Of a DNA stretch of 64,000 bases, positions 33,159 to 44,778 are shown in pieces. Source of the stretch: Lepidodermella squamata. Taxonomy: Eukaryota > Gastrotricha. The notes under the pieces were generated by a model. The model worked only from the letters and a program-made list of their open reading frames with translations, had not been told where the DNA came from and did not search any database. Both the position numbers and the translations under genes were made by a program. The number at the start of each line of letters is the position of its first letter. Position 1 is the stretch's first letter. The stretch covers positions 186,001-250,000 of the forward strand of contig JBLDXI010000034.1 in the NCBI GenBank assembly GCA_047495785.1, in the 5' to 3' direction.

Positions 33159-36100
33159 TCAATTCATGTTCAAATGCGTATTGTCAATAATAAGGTCATT
33201 ATTTTGTTTGAGCAAGGGCACGAAATTTGGCGTGGTCGGTGATAGGCTGCCTGCCCCTCGAGAAACGCTGCGGCTTTGACTCGTAGGGACAGCTACGTTG
33301 AATTCTTCCAAGTCAGCCAGAGCTTGCTTAGCGAGGTATTTTTCGCGTTTTAGCTTCAACTTGAGCTGCCACGGAATGTCGGGCACAGCTAGATCGATTA
33401 GACGTTGAATCCCGAACACTACATGCTGGAAAGAAAATAAAACAAAATCGTCAACAAATTCCAAAAATGTTCTCATGTTCAATTTTTAAATTATTTTTAA
33501 ATTATTCCTCATTAAAAGTTGAATAAAAAATCCAAGAAATCTAAGAGGTCGAACGAATTGAACGATGGAATTTTCGATATTTTGAAATTTTTTTAAATTC
33601 AAATTCGAAAATTAATTAGGCTAGTACTCACTTCAAAGACAATAACAAATGCCAGCCGGAGGATGAACAGTTTATAGTAGAAAATCGTCGGTTTCCCATC
33701 ATTATCCCGATAGTCCAGGTACCTAGAAGTTCGATTTTATTAGTTTTAAAATTCTTTTTCCCAACTCACCTGCATTTGATCGATTCGCCGTCCACGTCGA
33801 TGACAGAATCTTCAGGAGCCCAAGCCAAGGAAAAATTGACATAACCAGATAGGGAACCTTCATTTTCAGCTTTATAAAGCTGAAAGAGCTTATAATGAAC
33901 AGGAGAAAAAGATTCGATCCTAATCCTTTACCAGTTGAGGCAGAAAATCGGAGGTGAAAGCGATAAGAAACGCATTCCCAATAACGCAAATCCTCGTCAG
34001 AGCCTGGAGAAAAGTTTCGAAATTTTTTAGAAATTAATGGGGCATTAAAATTAACCTGAAGAATTTTGAACCATATTCCAATGTTTCTTGCCCTTCGAGC
34101 AACTGGTCTTTTAAAAATTTAAAAATTGTGGATTTTTTGAAATTTAAAAAATTGTCGAATTCCAACCTTCGAGTTTTGCAGACAAATTTTTGAGCATCCA
34201 ATCGAATTTCAGCCCAGTTATTGATAACGGCGAAAAGCGGGGCGAGCGGGAAGGCGGGGGCGAAAATGGTGATGAAGCCGAACTGAAGCACCATTTCGAG
34301 GTATTCTTGGAACAAGCCTTCGTTTTCGATCATTTCGTAGTCTTCCTCCCAGCGAGGTCGTACAAAACGTTTTTTGTTTTTTGTTATGGCAAAATTCCAG
34401 CCGCCAACTTTGAACCGGTGATGCAAAGTTTTCATGTAACTGAAAAATTGAAATTTCATGAAATTTCATGAAATTTCGGGAATTATTTTTTTTTCACAAA
34501 CGGAATCGCTATTTCTTTCAAGTTGCCGAGAAGCTGCTTGCCGATCATGATAACCGCCAGCTGAAAATAAATTATTTAAATAAAATTGAAATTCAATATT
34601 TTCAAAATTTTGAAGAAATTATTAATTTTTTAATTTTTTAGGAAAATTTTACCTGCTGGGCTAATTCGATTAAGCACGATCCGTTGCCGCACTCTTCGGG
34701 TCTCAGGCCGAGAAATGAGGTGTAATGACCAGGATAGCCGACAAATTTGCCCTTTATGAAGCCAACGTAGATGATTGAAGCGTAGTAGTTGACAAAATGA
34801 AACAGGAATCCTTTTGTTATCAACGCATCGTCGAACGAACTCTGCGTTCTATGCATCTCTAAAAATTGAAAAAATTTCGAAAAAATTGAAAAAAGCTTGA
34901 AAGTTAGAAAATGTCTGAACTGAGGTCAAATTTTGACTTCTGAATTTTGCAAGTTCAAAATACAAAATTGTATGAAAAAATGAGACGCAGATTTAAAAAT
35001 GTCCGAAATGAGGTCAGCATTTTATTTTTTGCAATTTTCAACTTCAAACAGCGTCAAATCAAAATTAAAAAAAAACTTGCCCCATTCTGTGAGTTTGACT
35101 GCAAATAGATTGTAGACGTTCGAAAGAGCCATGATGAGCACGAGATTGACGAAAGCGCCAGTAAAGTTGGCGATGAGACGCGAATTGCTTCGAGTAAATT
35201 CCAGGTCGTACAACGGCCCACTGACTAGAGATCGATACAGGATCACAGCTATGATGAAGGTCAAAACCAGCGATATCTGAAAAAACGATAGAAAAACAAC
35301 AGAATATTGAAAATGTCAGAAAAATGGAGGAAAAATTCGAAATATATTTTTAACATTTTCAGGAATTTTCTGAAATTTTTGGAAGATTTAGAGTTTAGAG
35401 AGATTTTTGAAAGATTATTCTCACCATAAAAGCTACAGCTACAACAGTTGAAATTAAGCGAGGAACTCTTTTGAAGCCAGGAACTGTCGAAAAATTTACA
35501 GCTTGAATTAGAAATTCAATGTTTTTCGAATTTACAGAATGGTTCGACAACTCCTGTGATAGGATTTCGCCCACTAGTTGGAGCCAGAGCGGCGTATTTT
35601 GGCCGAATCGGTTCGATTTCTTGCGAAAATTCATAACAGTCCCAGCGATAAGCAAGCCTAGCATTCGTTCGCTTCCAAAATTCCAGAAATAATACAGCTA
35701 GAAAAATCAAATAAAATGTTCAAATAAATTCAGAAAAAAGTTTTAAATTACCCCATAAGGAAATAAGTATTGAATACAACACAGTTCCGCCGTTATCGAA
35801 TAAGTAACTTAATCGTGCGTAGTGGCAACTTGGAAAATTTCGGAAAAATCATAAACTTTTTTTCGGTTGAAACTTGAAAACTTACTAGTCACCATAATGC
35901 CAAGTTTCGCAAGCATCACAGGCAGGACACATTGTAAAATTTTGATCTGTCGCCTCGCAAATTTCCTGACTGTGAAAATTTCAAAAAATTTGTTCGGATT
36001 TTTTAAACTCAACAAATTAATCGAACTATTTTTGAATTTGAATTTGAATTGAATTTTTTCTTACGATTTCAAGTCTGTATGCAGAGTGAAGACGCCGTAA

Positions 36101-39100
36101 ATGAACAAAGCTAGGCCGAAAATCGCTGCAGGTAGCAACCATGCCGTATAGTACCCCAGCCAAGCAAAATACAACCCGACTTGCTCGCCGAAATACGCTC
36201 GAATATGCTCGAGAGGCTGGTATTTAAACATCAAACCCCATCTGGCCCAACATTTGCGCAAAATTTGCCGATCGTTCAAATTAGACGGGTCAGGTTGGTC
36301 ACGGCTATTGCTGCTATTGCTACTGTCATTTGGGTCGGTTTCGTCCGGGCCACTGTGAAGAGGGTAGGCTGCGGTGAAAATTTGCTCCTCGAGTAATCGC
36401 TCGATTCCAACTTGAGCTAGTCCCCTTTGACCATAAACAGTCTCAGCTAATTAATTAAAAATTATGAAATTTTTGAAAAAAATTGAGATTCCAAACTTTT
36501 TCAGAATTTTGTTAAAGATTATTTCAATCTCTAAATTATCAATTTTCTAAATTTAAAATTTAAAAATCTAAATTCAAGTTCAAGTTCAAAATTTAAATTT
36601 TTACGTGTCTGAAGTTGGCGGTCCAATATTTTCAAACCTTAGCGAACCATCTCTAAAATTATTTTTTCCACCATGCCAACTCACTTTGACGTAGTGCCGA
36701 CCGTGGCACATCTTTTAAAATATATTGTGGGAGCTAAAAAATCAATTTGACATGGTCCGCTGAACCTGGTTCGCCAACTTCCGTATAGGGCCGAATATTG
36801 AAGTTGGCGAACCAAGTGTCAGCGAACCACAATGACACCATCTGAAAATGTGTGCCAAGACTTGACCATTCCAAGAATATATCATGACACATTAATTGAC
36901 CCATTTAATTATGTGCTAAGATGAAGGAACAAGCTTTATTGAAAGCAACTAAGTGGATAAAATGCTGGGTTAATCAAGTTAGTTTCTATGGGAAGGAGAA
37001 GAGTTTCGTCAATCATGCTTCAACAAATCTTCTTGTTCTGCGCGCTATTTGACTCGTTCGGCCAAAAGCAGCGTTAGAAACAGGTCCGGTCGACGGACGC
37101 CGTTCCGGGTCCGTTCCCGTTCCAAATCCGGCATCGGTAGACCGGGTAAAATCCAAGGAAAACCAGATTTTCCTGTTTCGCTCATTGTCCTACCTGTTAA
37201 CATGCAACTGTTAGTGCGGTAGTGCCATGTTTTGCAAGCGTATCGGAGGTTTGGGGGTGGGTTTGCGGCTTCCGAACTAATTTACTGACCTTAATCGAGA
37301 GGCCCCGTGGGTCTTAAAAGCCTCCCAATAGAGATTGATTTGATTTTTTAGGTTAGTATCGCAATTATATGCGTTATGTTCGCTATTTTCTTGCGATTTT
37401 AATCATGCAGTTCCAAACCCGGTAGAACAGGCCGTTCCCGTCCCGGTCCAGGTTGACTTACACCGTTCGCAGGTCCGGTTTGTGTCTGCAAAACCCTACC
37501 AAAACGACGGCCAGGGTAGCGGATGCAAACTATGCTCGATACTTCGAGGCTCGCTCAAGCAGAGGATGTGATGAAAAGCTAAGGTCTTTTCGAATTACCC
37601 CCACTTGCGTATCTAAGCTAAACCCAAACTTCAAACGTAACCCTAACCTTAACCCAAACCCTGACCCTAAACCTAACCCTAACCCTAACCCTAAACCTAA
37701 CCCTAAAAAAGATACGCAAGTGGGAAATTCGCCAGTGGGGTACACCCGTCTTTTCGCCCTTGGACAGTGTGAGGTCAGAAGGAAAGGGATGGGAATCGAC
37801 AATACCCGTCAGCGGTCGCCTGATAGTCGCCAGGTTCCAGGGGCGGCACTGAAGGTCACAATCGTCCAGTGCTCCTACAAAATTCGGACGAAGATAATGA
37901 AGATATGACATGCTTCAAGCGCAAGCTGAGCTTTTCCCAAGACATGCTCTTCTTATGGTCATGGGGGACTTGAACGCTAAGGTTGGATCGAACAACCCCG
38001 GCTACGACAGTCCATGGGTACGCACTCGCCGGGCACCCGAAAAGATAACGGTGAGTTAGTAAACTAAGTCAGTAAAGTGCTGGGTGAATCAAGTAGCGGC
38101 TTCAATCTGAGGTACTGCTCCCCATGCATCAACGTGTTACCATCGGCGTGATTAAGCTCCACAAAGAGATTGCCTCTTAGCCAGCCCAGAAGCATGGTAG
38201 TAGTAGTAGTAGTAGTTGTAGTTGTTTTAGTGCTGCCTCCCCGCACATCCGACTCTTTCTTGAGTCGACAGGTGATAAACGTGTGAGTTCCGTCAAGGCT
38301 GCCAAGGTGCGGAAACGCCCCAGATCGTGTCCGCTATTTCGCGTAGCCTCGTCGTCTTAGCCTGCAGCTGTTCAACGCAGGTCGCCAGCAGAGCTAAATC
38401 GTCGGCGAAGTCTAGGTCGTGAAGCTGCTTTGAACAACATCCACCTAATCCCATCATTTTGCCGCTCAGTGACAGTACGCATCACGAAATCAATCGCAAC
38501 GCAGAATAGAATCGGTGAAAGGATGCAGCCCTGCCTGACACCAGACCATGTCCGCTAGGTCGGCTGCCGTTTGGGGATGGCTGCGCTTGCTGACTGCAAG
38601 CATGTTCGTAAGCCGTCTCAGCTTGCTGACAGATTTGTGGGGCGAAAAGACCGTAGCTTTTCCTCACTTACTCTGCTTGAGAGAGCCTCAAAGTTTCGAG
38701 CAGCGTTTGCACGATGAAACCCAACTCTTGACACCAGTTTTACATCCGGTACCGTGGCCTACCTCGCTCGACTGCCTTTGCAGCTTTGGGCAAAACGAGT
38801 CGAATAGCGCGAAGAACAAGAAGAAATCTTGAAGCATGACTGACGAAAATATTCTCCTTCTCTTAAAAACTAGCTTGATTCACCCAGCACTTTACTAACT
38901 TAGTTGCTTTCAATAAAGCTTGTTCCTTCATCTTAGCACATAATTAAATGGGTCAACTAATGTGTCATGATATATTCTTGGAATGGTCAAGTCTTGGCAC
39001 ACATTTTCAGATGGTGTCATTGTGGTTCGCTGACACTTGGTTCGGCAACTTCAATATTCGGCCCTATACGGAAGTTGGCGAACCAGGTTCAGCGGACCAT

Positions 39101-40330
39101 GTCAAATTGATTTTTTAGCTCCCACAATATATTTTAAAAGATGTGCCACGGTCGGCACTACGTCAAAGTGAGTTGGCATGGTGGAAAAAATAATTTTAGA
39201 GATGGTTCGCTAAGGTTTGAAAATATTGGACCGCCAACTTCAGACACGTTAAATTTTTGAATTTAAAATCTCATAATGAAAATGAAACGAACCGAGAATT
39301 TCCCAAGCTATTCTTGATCGATTTGTCTCGCTGAAAAACGTATCCTTGTTATCCGAGCCTAGAAACCGGTCGAATTTGCTGTTTCGAAACTGGCACGTGT
39401 AGAAATGAAGCGGACTTCGAGGTACGTCTTGCTCGAACGGGTTTGAAATGCGGCATTTTCGAAGTAAATCGGCCGTGAAATTGTCAACTTTGTATGGATA
39501 GGCTTGAAGTGGCGCTCGTAAGGCTAGATGCTCGGCGTAGTAGCACAACATGTCGAATGGAACATGAATTTTCAGGTAATGAATCACCTTTTCCGAGTTG
39601 ACTTCTTTTATCTGATTACGAAAAAATACAAAAATTAATTCTAAATTTTTAAATTTTTTGAAAATTTCAGCAGATTTAAAAATTTTCAAAAAATTTATTT
39701 TTAAAATCTAAATTTCAAAATTTAGCAATTACCTCTTCTTCGATTTGAGCTTTTTTCCTTAAATTTTTCAGAAATTTCTGGCGCCATTTTTCTCGTTTGA
39801 TTTCCTCCGTTGATTTCGCTCGCGGAATAGCTTGCAACATCGGGGTCTCACTTGTTCCCGATTCCTCCTTAGTTTCGGACCCGAAAGTGACATGATGTTG
39901 ATTTTTAACATCATTGCTGCTACTACTACTGGTTGGTGTGTCCCGATGGCTATTATTGATGATTTCCTCCCATACAAGGACAAAATCAATGCGCCGCTTG
40001 CCGTCGCGGAAAAAACAGCTAGGATCGGTTGGAAAATCGGCATCGCCTAGCCGGCTGTTGAATAAATTCTCATGAAGTCGGACAGCTTCTTGACTTTCTT
40101 CATTATCAATTTCGTTAGCCTGGAAAATTTAATAAAATATATTTTACCATGAATTAAAAATTCAAAAAAAATGATAAAATGAAAGGCCTTCCTCAAAATT
40201 GATAAAAATTCAATTAAAAAATACTAAAATAAAATTGATAGAAAATGAGGGGAAATACCTGTGGTAGAATGTAGCTAACTCGAACGCTGTGATGAGGAGA
40301 ATCGGACTCCCCTTCAGGCGATTTCTGCAT
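33159..40330 (-). CDS. anoctamin (TMEM16) family calcium-activated channel/scramblase
   Basis: Seventeen exons: 40259-40330, 39733-40119, 39293-39611, 36065-36446, 35886-35969, 35752-35828, 35536-35697, 35425-35483, 35081-35276, 34653-34858, 34496-34560, 34167-34439, 34056-34107, 33932-34003, 33770-33879, 33632-33722, 33159-33425. Family marks: R-S-R-I-A-W-E-I-L with A-Y-P-L-H-S-G in the N-terminal cytosolic domain; [23 protein letters not shown] into the membrane; LEFWKR; the [13 protein letters not shown] helix and [13 protein letters not shown], which carry the acidic Ca2+-site residues; A-R-N-I-G-I-W; and a C-terminal V-P-D-I-P. It acts in a membrane; channel versus scramblase activity cannot be decided from this. 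The intron before 35081 is GC-AG and the one between 34496 and 34439 is GA-AG. The third intron contains a 2.65-kb transposon. Confidence 0.92.
37600..37730. repeat. degenerate telomere-like array bounded by inverted repeats
   Basis: CCCTAA-type units with variants (CCTTAACC, CCTGACC) run about 37637-37708. They are flanked by CCCACTTGCGTATCT on the left (about 37602) and its inverse AGATACGCAAGTGGG on the right (about 37709-37724). The open frame across it (plus strand, N-P-N-P-x repeats) is a repeat artefact. Confidence 0.8.
37780..38045 (+). pseudogene. fragment of non-LTR retrotransposon endonuclease
   Basis: The translation contains [12 protein letters not shown] (about 37955-37990), the conserved G-D-x-N-A motif of APE-type endonucleases of RTE/CR1-like elements, preceded by a frame-broken T-I-V-Q-C-S / Q-A-E-L region. 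It is truncated at both ends and stops near 38045, where sequence similar to part of the flanking inverted repeat begins (AGTGCTGGGTGAATCAAG). Relic. Confidence 0.65.
38197..38226. repeat. (AGT)n microsatellite
   Basis: A run of TAG/AGT triplets followed by TTGTAGTTG variants, inside the large TIR element. Confidence 0.85.
38250..38560 (-). pseudogene. fragment of non-LTR reverse transcriptase
   Basis: The minus-strand translation gives [12 protein letters not shown] (about 38500-38540), the RT palm block, and after a frameshift [11 protein letters not shown], the catalytic A-D-D block (about 38400). Orientation is opposite to the endonuclease piece, so the two are not one intact ORF. Confidence 0.8.
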
Positions 40331-41066
40331 AATAGTACCTAGATTTATGAAGAAATTTTTGCATCAATCTCCGCAGGATCACGTTAAATATTAGAAATAT
40401 AGCTACTATCAATGAATGAGAAAAAAATTGAATCGCATGGCTATCCTCTTCGAAATCGCGTGTTGAATACTTTTTTAAACCGCTTTTTCTTCCAAATTTT
40501 CCGAAGCCTTCAATAATAGCAGTTTTTCATGTTGCAGAATTTTCCTTAGCGGGCCATGGATCCTTGTAATGAATGAGGAGACATTTTATTCAAAATAATT
40601 TGCTTAAGAATAGGGCGGTACGGCGACAAAACAGCAACTACGCAAAACAGCGAGTGCGACAAAACAGCAACTTTTTTATTTCGCGACAAAACAGCGAAAA
40701 CTTACTATGTAAAAGATGCATTGTGTTTCTGCTGTTATGTCGCAAGTAGACAATTTTGCTGTTATGTCGCGTTTGCTGTTTTGGGTATTTGCTGTTACGA
40801 CGGTCTGCCAATAGGGCAAGTTAAAATACTTGGCTATTGAAATGAGCCCAACCAAAAAACACGTGTGCACCTATAGCTACTCGAAATTTGAGCAAACAAT
40901 CCCTTTCATCCCCAGCTTTATATCAAAACATGCCACACAGTTAGAAAACAAATTATCCATTTATTTCAATGAAAAATCATTTTTAAATCTCAATTTATTC
41001 ATTCATCATTGATTTATTATTATTTGTTCGTTATTTTCAGCTCAAATTATTTTTGTCGCTAAATTT
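40331..41066. repeat. intergenic region with imperfect palindrome of GCGACAAAACAGC motifs
   Basis: Between about 40618 and 40803, CGACAAAACAGC or close variants occur several times on the left half and GCTGTTATGTCGC/GCTGTTTTG on the right half, forming an imperfect inverted repeat of about 185 bp. The rest of the interval shows no coding exon. Confidence 0.6.
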
Positions 41067-42453
41067 TTAAATGTTGAGGACCGAATATTCGACTGATCGA
41101 GAATTCGGGCGGCTGGTTTTAAGGCGGAAGTAATTCGCCCGCACTTGGTATTGGCTACACGCGCCAACCACCTGTTGCATCTCGCAAACCGAACCAGCCG
41201 AGCAGATGCTTTCAACACTGAACGTCTGCTCTTCCAAGAACGAATCCGAGCTCTCGAGACGCCAGTCATACTGCGTAACTTGGCTGAACCCTAACGTCAG
41301 CTTGAACTTGGTCTCCAACTTCTGGCTAGTCTCCTTAGTAATCGAATTTCCCTCCGAGGTCGTGACAGTCCGGGTGGTTCCAACCTTCTTACGATACGTG
41401 CATTTCATAGCTTCGTGGCTTTGAGAAGCATCGCACGTGTAAATTCGTTCGTAGTAATCAACAGGAACCTGGCAAATTTCCATAGGAACTTCGCTGCATG
41501 TATGGTCGTAGCGGTACATGCCCGTAGGACTGCTGCGCTGCAGGTGGAAGTACTGCATCAGTTGACCGGCTGGGCATTTAGCATGGTGACGGTCCAGGTA
41601 GAACATATTGCCCTTACCGTCATCGTTAAATTGCGTATGATGCATGTCATTGTTCGACGCGCCTTCAACCTGCAAATGAGTTTTCGAGGTCAGAGCAACA
41701 TTCAAGTTTGAGGCGGAAATCTCAAAGACGAACTTTGGAAATCTTTGTCGGTCTTTGATCAGGAATCCGCCCCAATCTATGCTCTATCGTTAATGTATAG
41801 GATTTCCTAATCAAAAGTGTTCAAGAAATGAGCAGTGCGTCATTGAAAATGAGGACTTCGAGCGCGCGAACATCACTCATCTTGACCTATTTCTTTCAAT
41901 GACGCACTGCTCATTACTCTAACACTTTTGATTAGGAAATCCTATACATTAACGATAGGGCATAGATTGGGGCGGATTCCTGATCAAAGACCGACAGAGA
42001 TTTCCAAACTTGGTCTTTGAGACTTGCGTCCTGAAGTTGGGAATTCTGAAAACTCACCGTACAGCAGGTGTAGCGATACCTCATGTTTTGATTATCCCTA
42101 CTTTGCCTGTCCAACCGGAATCCCTTCAAAAACCCAGCCGGACCACAGTTGACATGTTGCCTATCTAGATAGTACGCATTCTTAGTGTAGCTATAGTCGT
42201 TGACGCGTTCGTAGCACTGGTTAATGTTAGGGACACTGCAGCATGTGAATTCGTAGTTGACCAAGTTTGAGCCAGGGCGTTTCAGACCGAAAGAGGTCAT
42301 TAGGTGGCCATCAGGGCAGTTTACGCTATGCCTGTCCAAGTAGACAACATCCCCATTTCCGGCTAAATCAGCCGGCGTGCTGTAAGACTTGGTCGAACAA
42401 GCATTAGCCAGGCCGAGAGCGAGGCCGAAGAGTGCGATCTGGAGAAAAGCCAT
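41067..42453 (-). CDS. secreted YLDRH/YTCC-repeat protein 1
   Basis: Two exons, 42058-42453 and 41067-41669, with phase-0 joining (T-C-C-T then V-E-G-A). The start is M-A-F-L-Q-I-A-L-F-G-L-A-L-G-L-A-N-A, a clear signal peptide; the upstream open frame is not needed. Three repeats follow, each with (V/Y/F)-Y-L-D-R-(H/Q)-x-x-x-C-P, a hydrophobic F-x-L-x-R strand and Y-x-(Y/F)-T-C-C (last copy H-T-C-S). The C-terminal ~110 residues are Ser/Thr-rich with alternating polarity, ending in an E-M-Q-Q-V-V-G-x-C and Y-F-R-L-K-T strand pair. This faintly recalls aerolysin-like beta modules, which I hold as a low-confidence idea. Function unknown. The intron contains a palindromic element. A paralogue lies at 50.5-51.8 kb. 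Confidence 0.8.
41721..42021. mobile_element. ~300-bp palindromic MITE inside the intron of the YLDRH gene
   Basis: The left arm begins CTCAAAGAC; the right arm ends GTCTTTGAG at 42021. Arms of about 130 bp share GGTCTTTGATCAGGAATCC, GCCCCAATCTATGC, TCCTAATCAAAAGTGTT and ATGAGCAGTGCGTCATTGAA in inverted order, with a central loop near 41855-41890. It occupies most of intron 41670-42057. There is no ORF, so it is probably a non-autonomous DNA element. Confidence 0.85.
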
Positions 42454-42722
42454 TTTCCTCGAAAACTCAACAAAAAATACTGAGGCATTGCGGGCGTAGG
42501 TCACGCCAGTTTTTTCGCAAACAGATAAGGACAGGTACAGTATCAGGTGAGCAGAGATAAGACTTATTGTCGCTAGAGTCACGTCGTGCAAAGACAGGGA
42601 GCTTCGAGATAAGACTCCGTTCTCGATTTTTCAATGTTTCAGAGATGCAACACCTCACGAATTTTTTTATTTAATTCTCCCAGGGTGTAGTACCAATTGC
42701 AAAAAGATTTTGCTGACATTTT

Positions 42723-44042
42723 TCAGCTGTCATTATTTAGTCGAATGAAGTAATAAATATCGGCTGCGAAACCAAGAATCATCACTGCAGTGCCTAGAAT
42801 GATATCGGCCAGTCGGGCGTAGCACAAGTGCCAGCGACCAACTTTTACCCGCCTGCATTGCTTGATCCGGCCAGCGAGCGGTACCGTGACGAGAGTATAC
42901 ATTGTGATGACAAGACCAACAATGAACTTGATTATGACCATCGTGACCAAGTACATCGTTTCAGATGTTGGCGGCATGCCGGAGAAGACAAGGGAAAGCA
43001 AGACTGCGTTTGCTAGCACAGCAGACATGGCAAAAGCCGGTCTGGAAAATTCAAAAATAAAATGCGATTATTAAAAATAAATCTAAGGTAGACACAAATG
43101 GGAAAAATGTTTAATTTAGACCAGTGATCGAAGTAGGATCCTAGGGCTAGGGACTAGGACTAAGGTCCCTCTTTGGGCTTTTCGGGTTTTCTTGCGTGGA
43201 CCTCTGGAGGTAGGTGGTACCCCAGGAACTTCGTACACTTCATGTCCCGATTTAACGAAATAATTACCTATTTGGTAGTTTTGGAGGTAAGACGAGGCAA
43301 GTCACTTGGAGGAAAAAGGTCGCATAGGACGGAATCATCATGCTAGCAAATTCGAACTTAAGGAAGCGTCTGTTCCATAGAAGGTCACATCGTACCAAAT
43401 AAAGTCGGCAGTTTCGTCCGTCTCGAATCTCATCTCGCAAGTTAGTGAATCGAATGGGAAGTGTTTGAAGGAAAACGAAGTGCATGCCGTGTCGATACGC
43501 CGCACGTACCCCGCAACGGCCATGGGGCCTGTAGATTTGAACGGCATGATGAAGAATGTATCATCTACAGGTTCGCTTTCGAATGGCCTCGGTTGTAGAT
43601 AGGCATTAATGTGGCCAAGGCAAGGATGCCAAACATCACGAGGTGTAACAATGAAATAGAGGCTTTCAATGCGATCTGTCGGCATGTTACACAGTGGAGA
43701 TCCAGGCACTACGTCCTCGCAGTCGTAAATCGGGCACGGGAATTTCCATTCGAATGTGAAGTACAGAAAAAGAGACATTCGCTGCTCGACGTCGCTTATT
43801 TCGATGAATCGGAACAGATAGGCAGATGCGGCAACGCGGAAGGCTTGAGTGAAGTTATTCGTGGCGATGGTTTCGCCAGGCAAGCTCTTCGACGTAACAA
43901 CTGGGCACCAAGTTTGAAGGTATTTATCGCGCAGCTCATCGATCAGCGCTCTGGTTGGTACCTTTTTAGTCTCAGCGCTGCTTAAGCTGTGGAGAATAAT
44001 GCAAGTTGTCGCTATCAAAGTCAAACTTTGTTGAAGCTGCAT
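42723..44042 (-). pseudogene. Cys-loop receptor paralogue A, broken by a 151-bp deletion
   Basis: Exons by alignment to paralogues are 43268-44042 and 42723-43041 (intron 43042-43267). The leader, extracellular domain, Cys-loop (C-x14-C with F-P-F-D), M1 and M2-M4 coding are all recognisable. At 43347/43348, 151 nt present in copy C (48429-48579) are missing, removing the outer strands and the segment just before M1. Because 151 is not a multiple of three, the frame runs ...S-S-N-L-L-A and stops at 43338-43340. The M1 segment (A-S-M-M-I-P-S-Y) continues in another frame. Unless rescued by splicing, only a truncated, membrane-less extracellular domain would be made. Confidence 0.8.
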
Positions 44043-44149
44043 AATAGCTAAAACGTGAGAAGTCAACTCGAATTTGATTGTTAACTGGGTGATCCATTAC
44101 TGTCAATGGAACTAGGAGAATATCGGTGTGATCGAATTTTGAATGCTTT

Positions 44150-44340
44150 TGAATAATTAACACTCTATGGTTAAATTGCGCATATTTGCGCATACGAAAC
44201 GTCCAGATAATAGCCGTAGGTTGTAGGATGCATATTATCTGCTTACGCCAGACTGGTGTTTTTCGATTTTTTTCTGGTGAACTGCATACAAAACCACTAA
44301 AATATTCATGGTAATTGTCAAAAGAAATCACCTGGACATA
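44150..44340 (-). promoter_or_regulatory. upstream block shared by the three receptor genes (copy A)
   Basis: The plus-strand text TTAACACTCTATGG ... GCGCATATTTGCGCATACGAAA and later TGAACTGCATACAAA ... TTCATGGTAAT recurs upstream of copies B and C. Conservation in spacer DNA suggests promoter or UTR function or recent duplication. Confidence 0.5.
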
Positions 44341-44778
44341 TCATAGAATTGAATTTAAAACTCGGATGCCTTGCCATATTTTCAGGCAACCGAGAAAGCG
44401 TCATAAAGATCGAAGGGTATGCGTATTTTTCTAACTTTCACTATTGCTTTTTTCAGGTTTTGGTTTCTGCATAGAGAGACTCAAGCCACTTCAAATTTTT
44501 TAAATTTTCCTTTTAAAATTTCTCCATAAGCACATTTTAAAGGACATTTCAGCCTTCATTGTATCCTGGCTTTGTAACGAGAGTTTTCATCCATCAACGA
44601 CTAACGATTGGCGGCTTTGGCTATTTCAGGCGGAAATCATCGATGCCTTTCTTGATAGGGAAGATCGATTTGGACAATTCGATTTTGTTAGCTAAGGTCT
44701 CGTGAAGCTCTTTGATATATGAAGATATATGCGTGCCGGTTGTTCTCCCTCATTCGGTTTGGCTTTATTGACATGTTT

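Larger units (their letters stand above)
36603..39249. mobile_element. 2.65-kb element with ~400-bp terminal inverted repeats, MULE-like
   Basis: Ends are exact inverted copies (ACGTGTCTGAAGTTGGCGG... / ...CCGCCAACTTCAGACACGT). The inverted arms extend roughly 36603-37010 and 38842-39249 with few differences. The flanks TAAATTTTT at 36594-36602 and 39250-39258 form a 9-bp target duplication. Long TIRs plus a 9-bp duplication are typical of Mutator-like elements, but no transposase was recognised. The interior carries retrotransposon pieces and telomere-like DNA, suggesting a non-autonomous carrier of other sequence. It sits in an anoctamin intron. Confidence 0.75.

Noticed and set aside
37453-37908. 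151-aa plus-strand ORF with N-P-N-P repeats
   Set aside because: It is a translation of the telomere-like CCCTAA array within a transposon, with no other coding signal.
41932-42591. 219-aa minus-strand frame starting upstream of the YLDRH gene 1 leader and running past its intron donor
   Set aside because: The real start is the signal-peptide Met at 42453 and the frame after 42058 is intronic, inside the palindrome. The upstream part shows no conservation with the paralogue.
43611-43985. 124-aa plus-strand ORF over receptor copy A (similar ones at 45414 and 48843)
   Set aside because: Antisense shadows of the receptor extracellular domain; they recur only because the sense strand is conserved.
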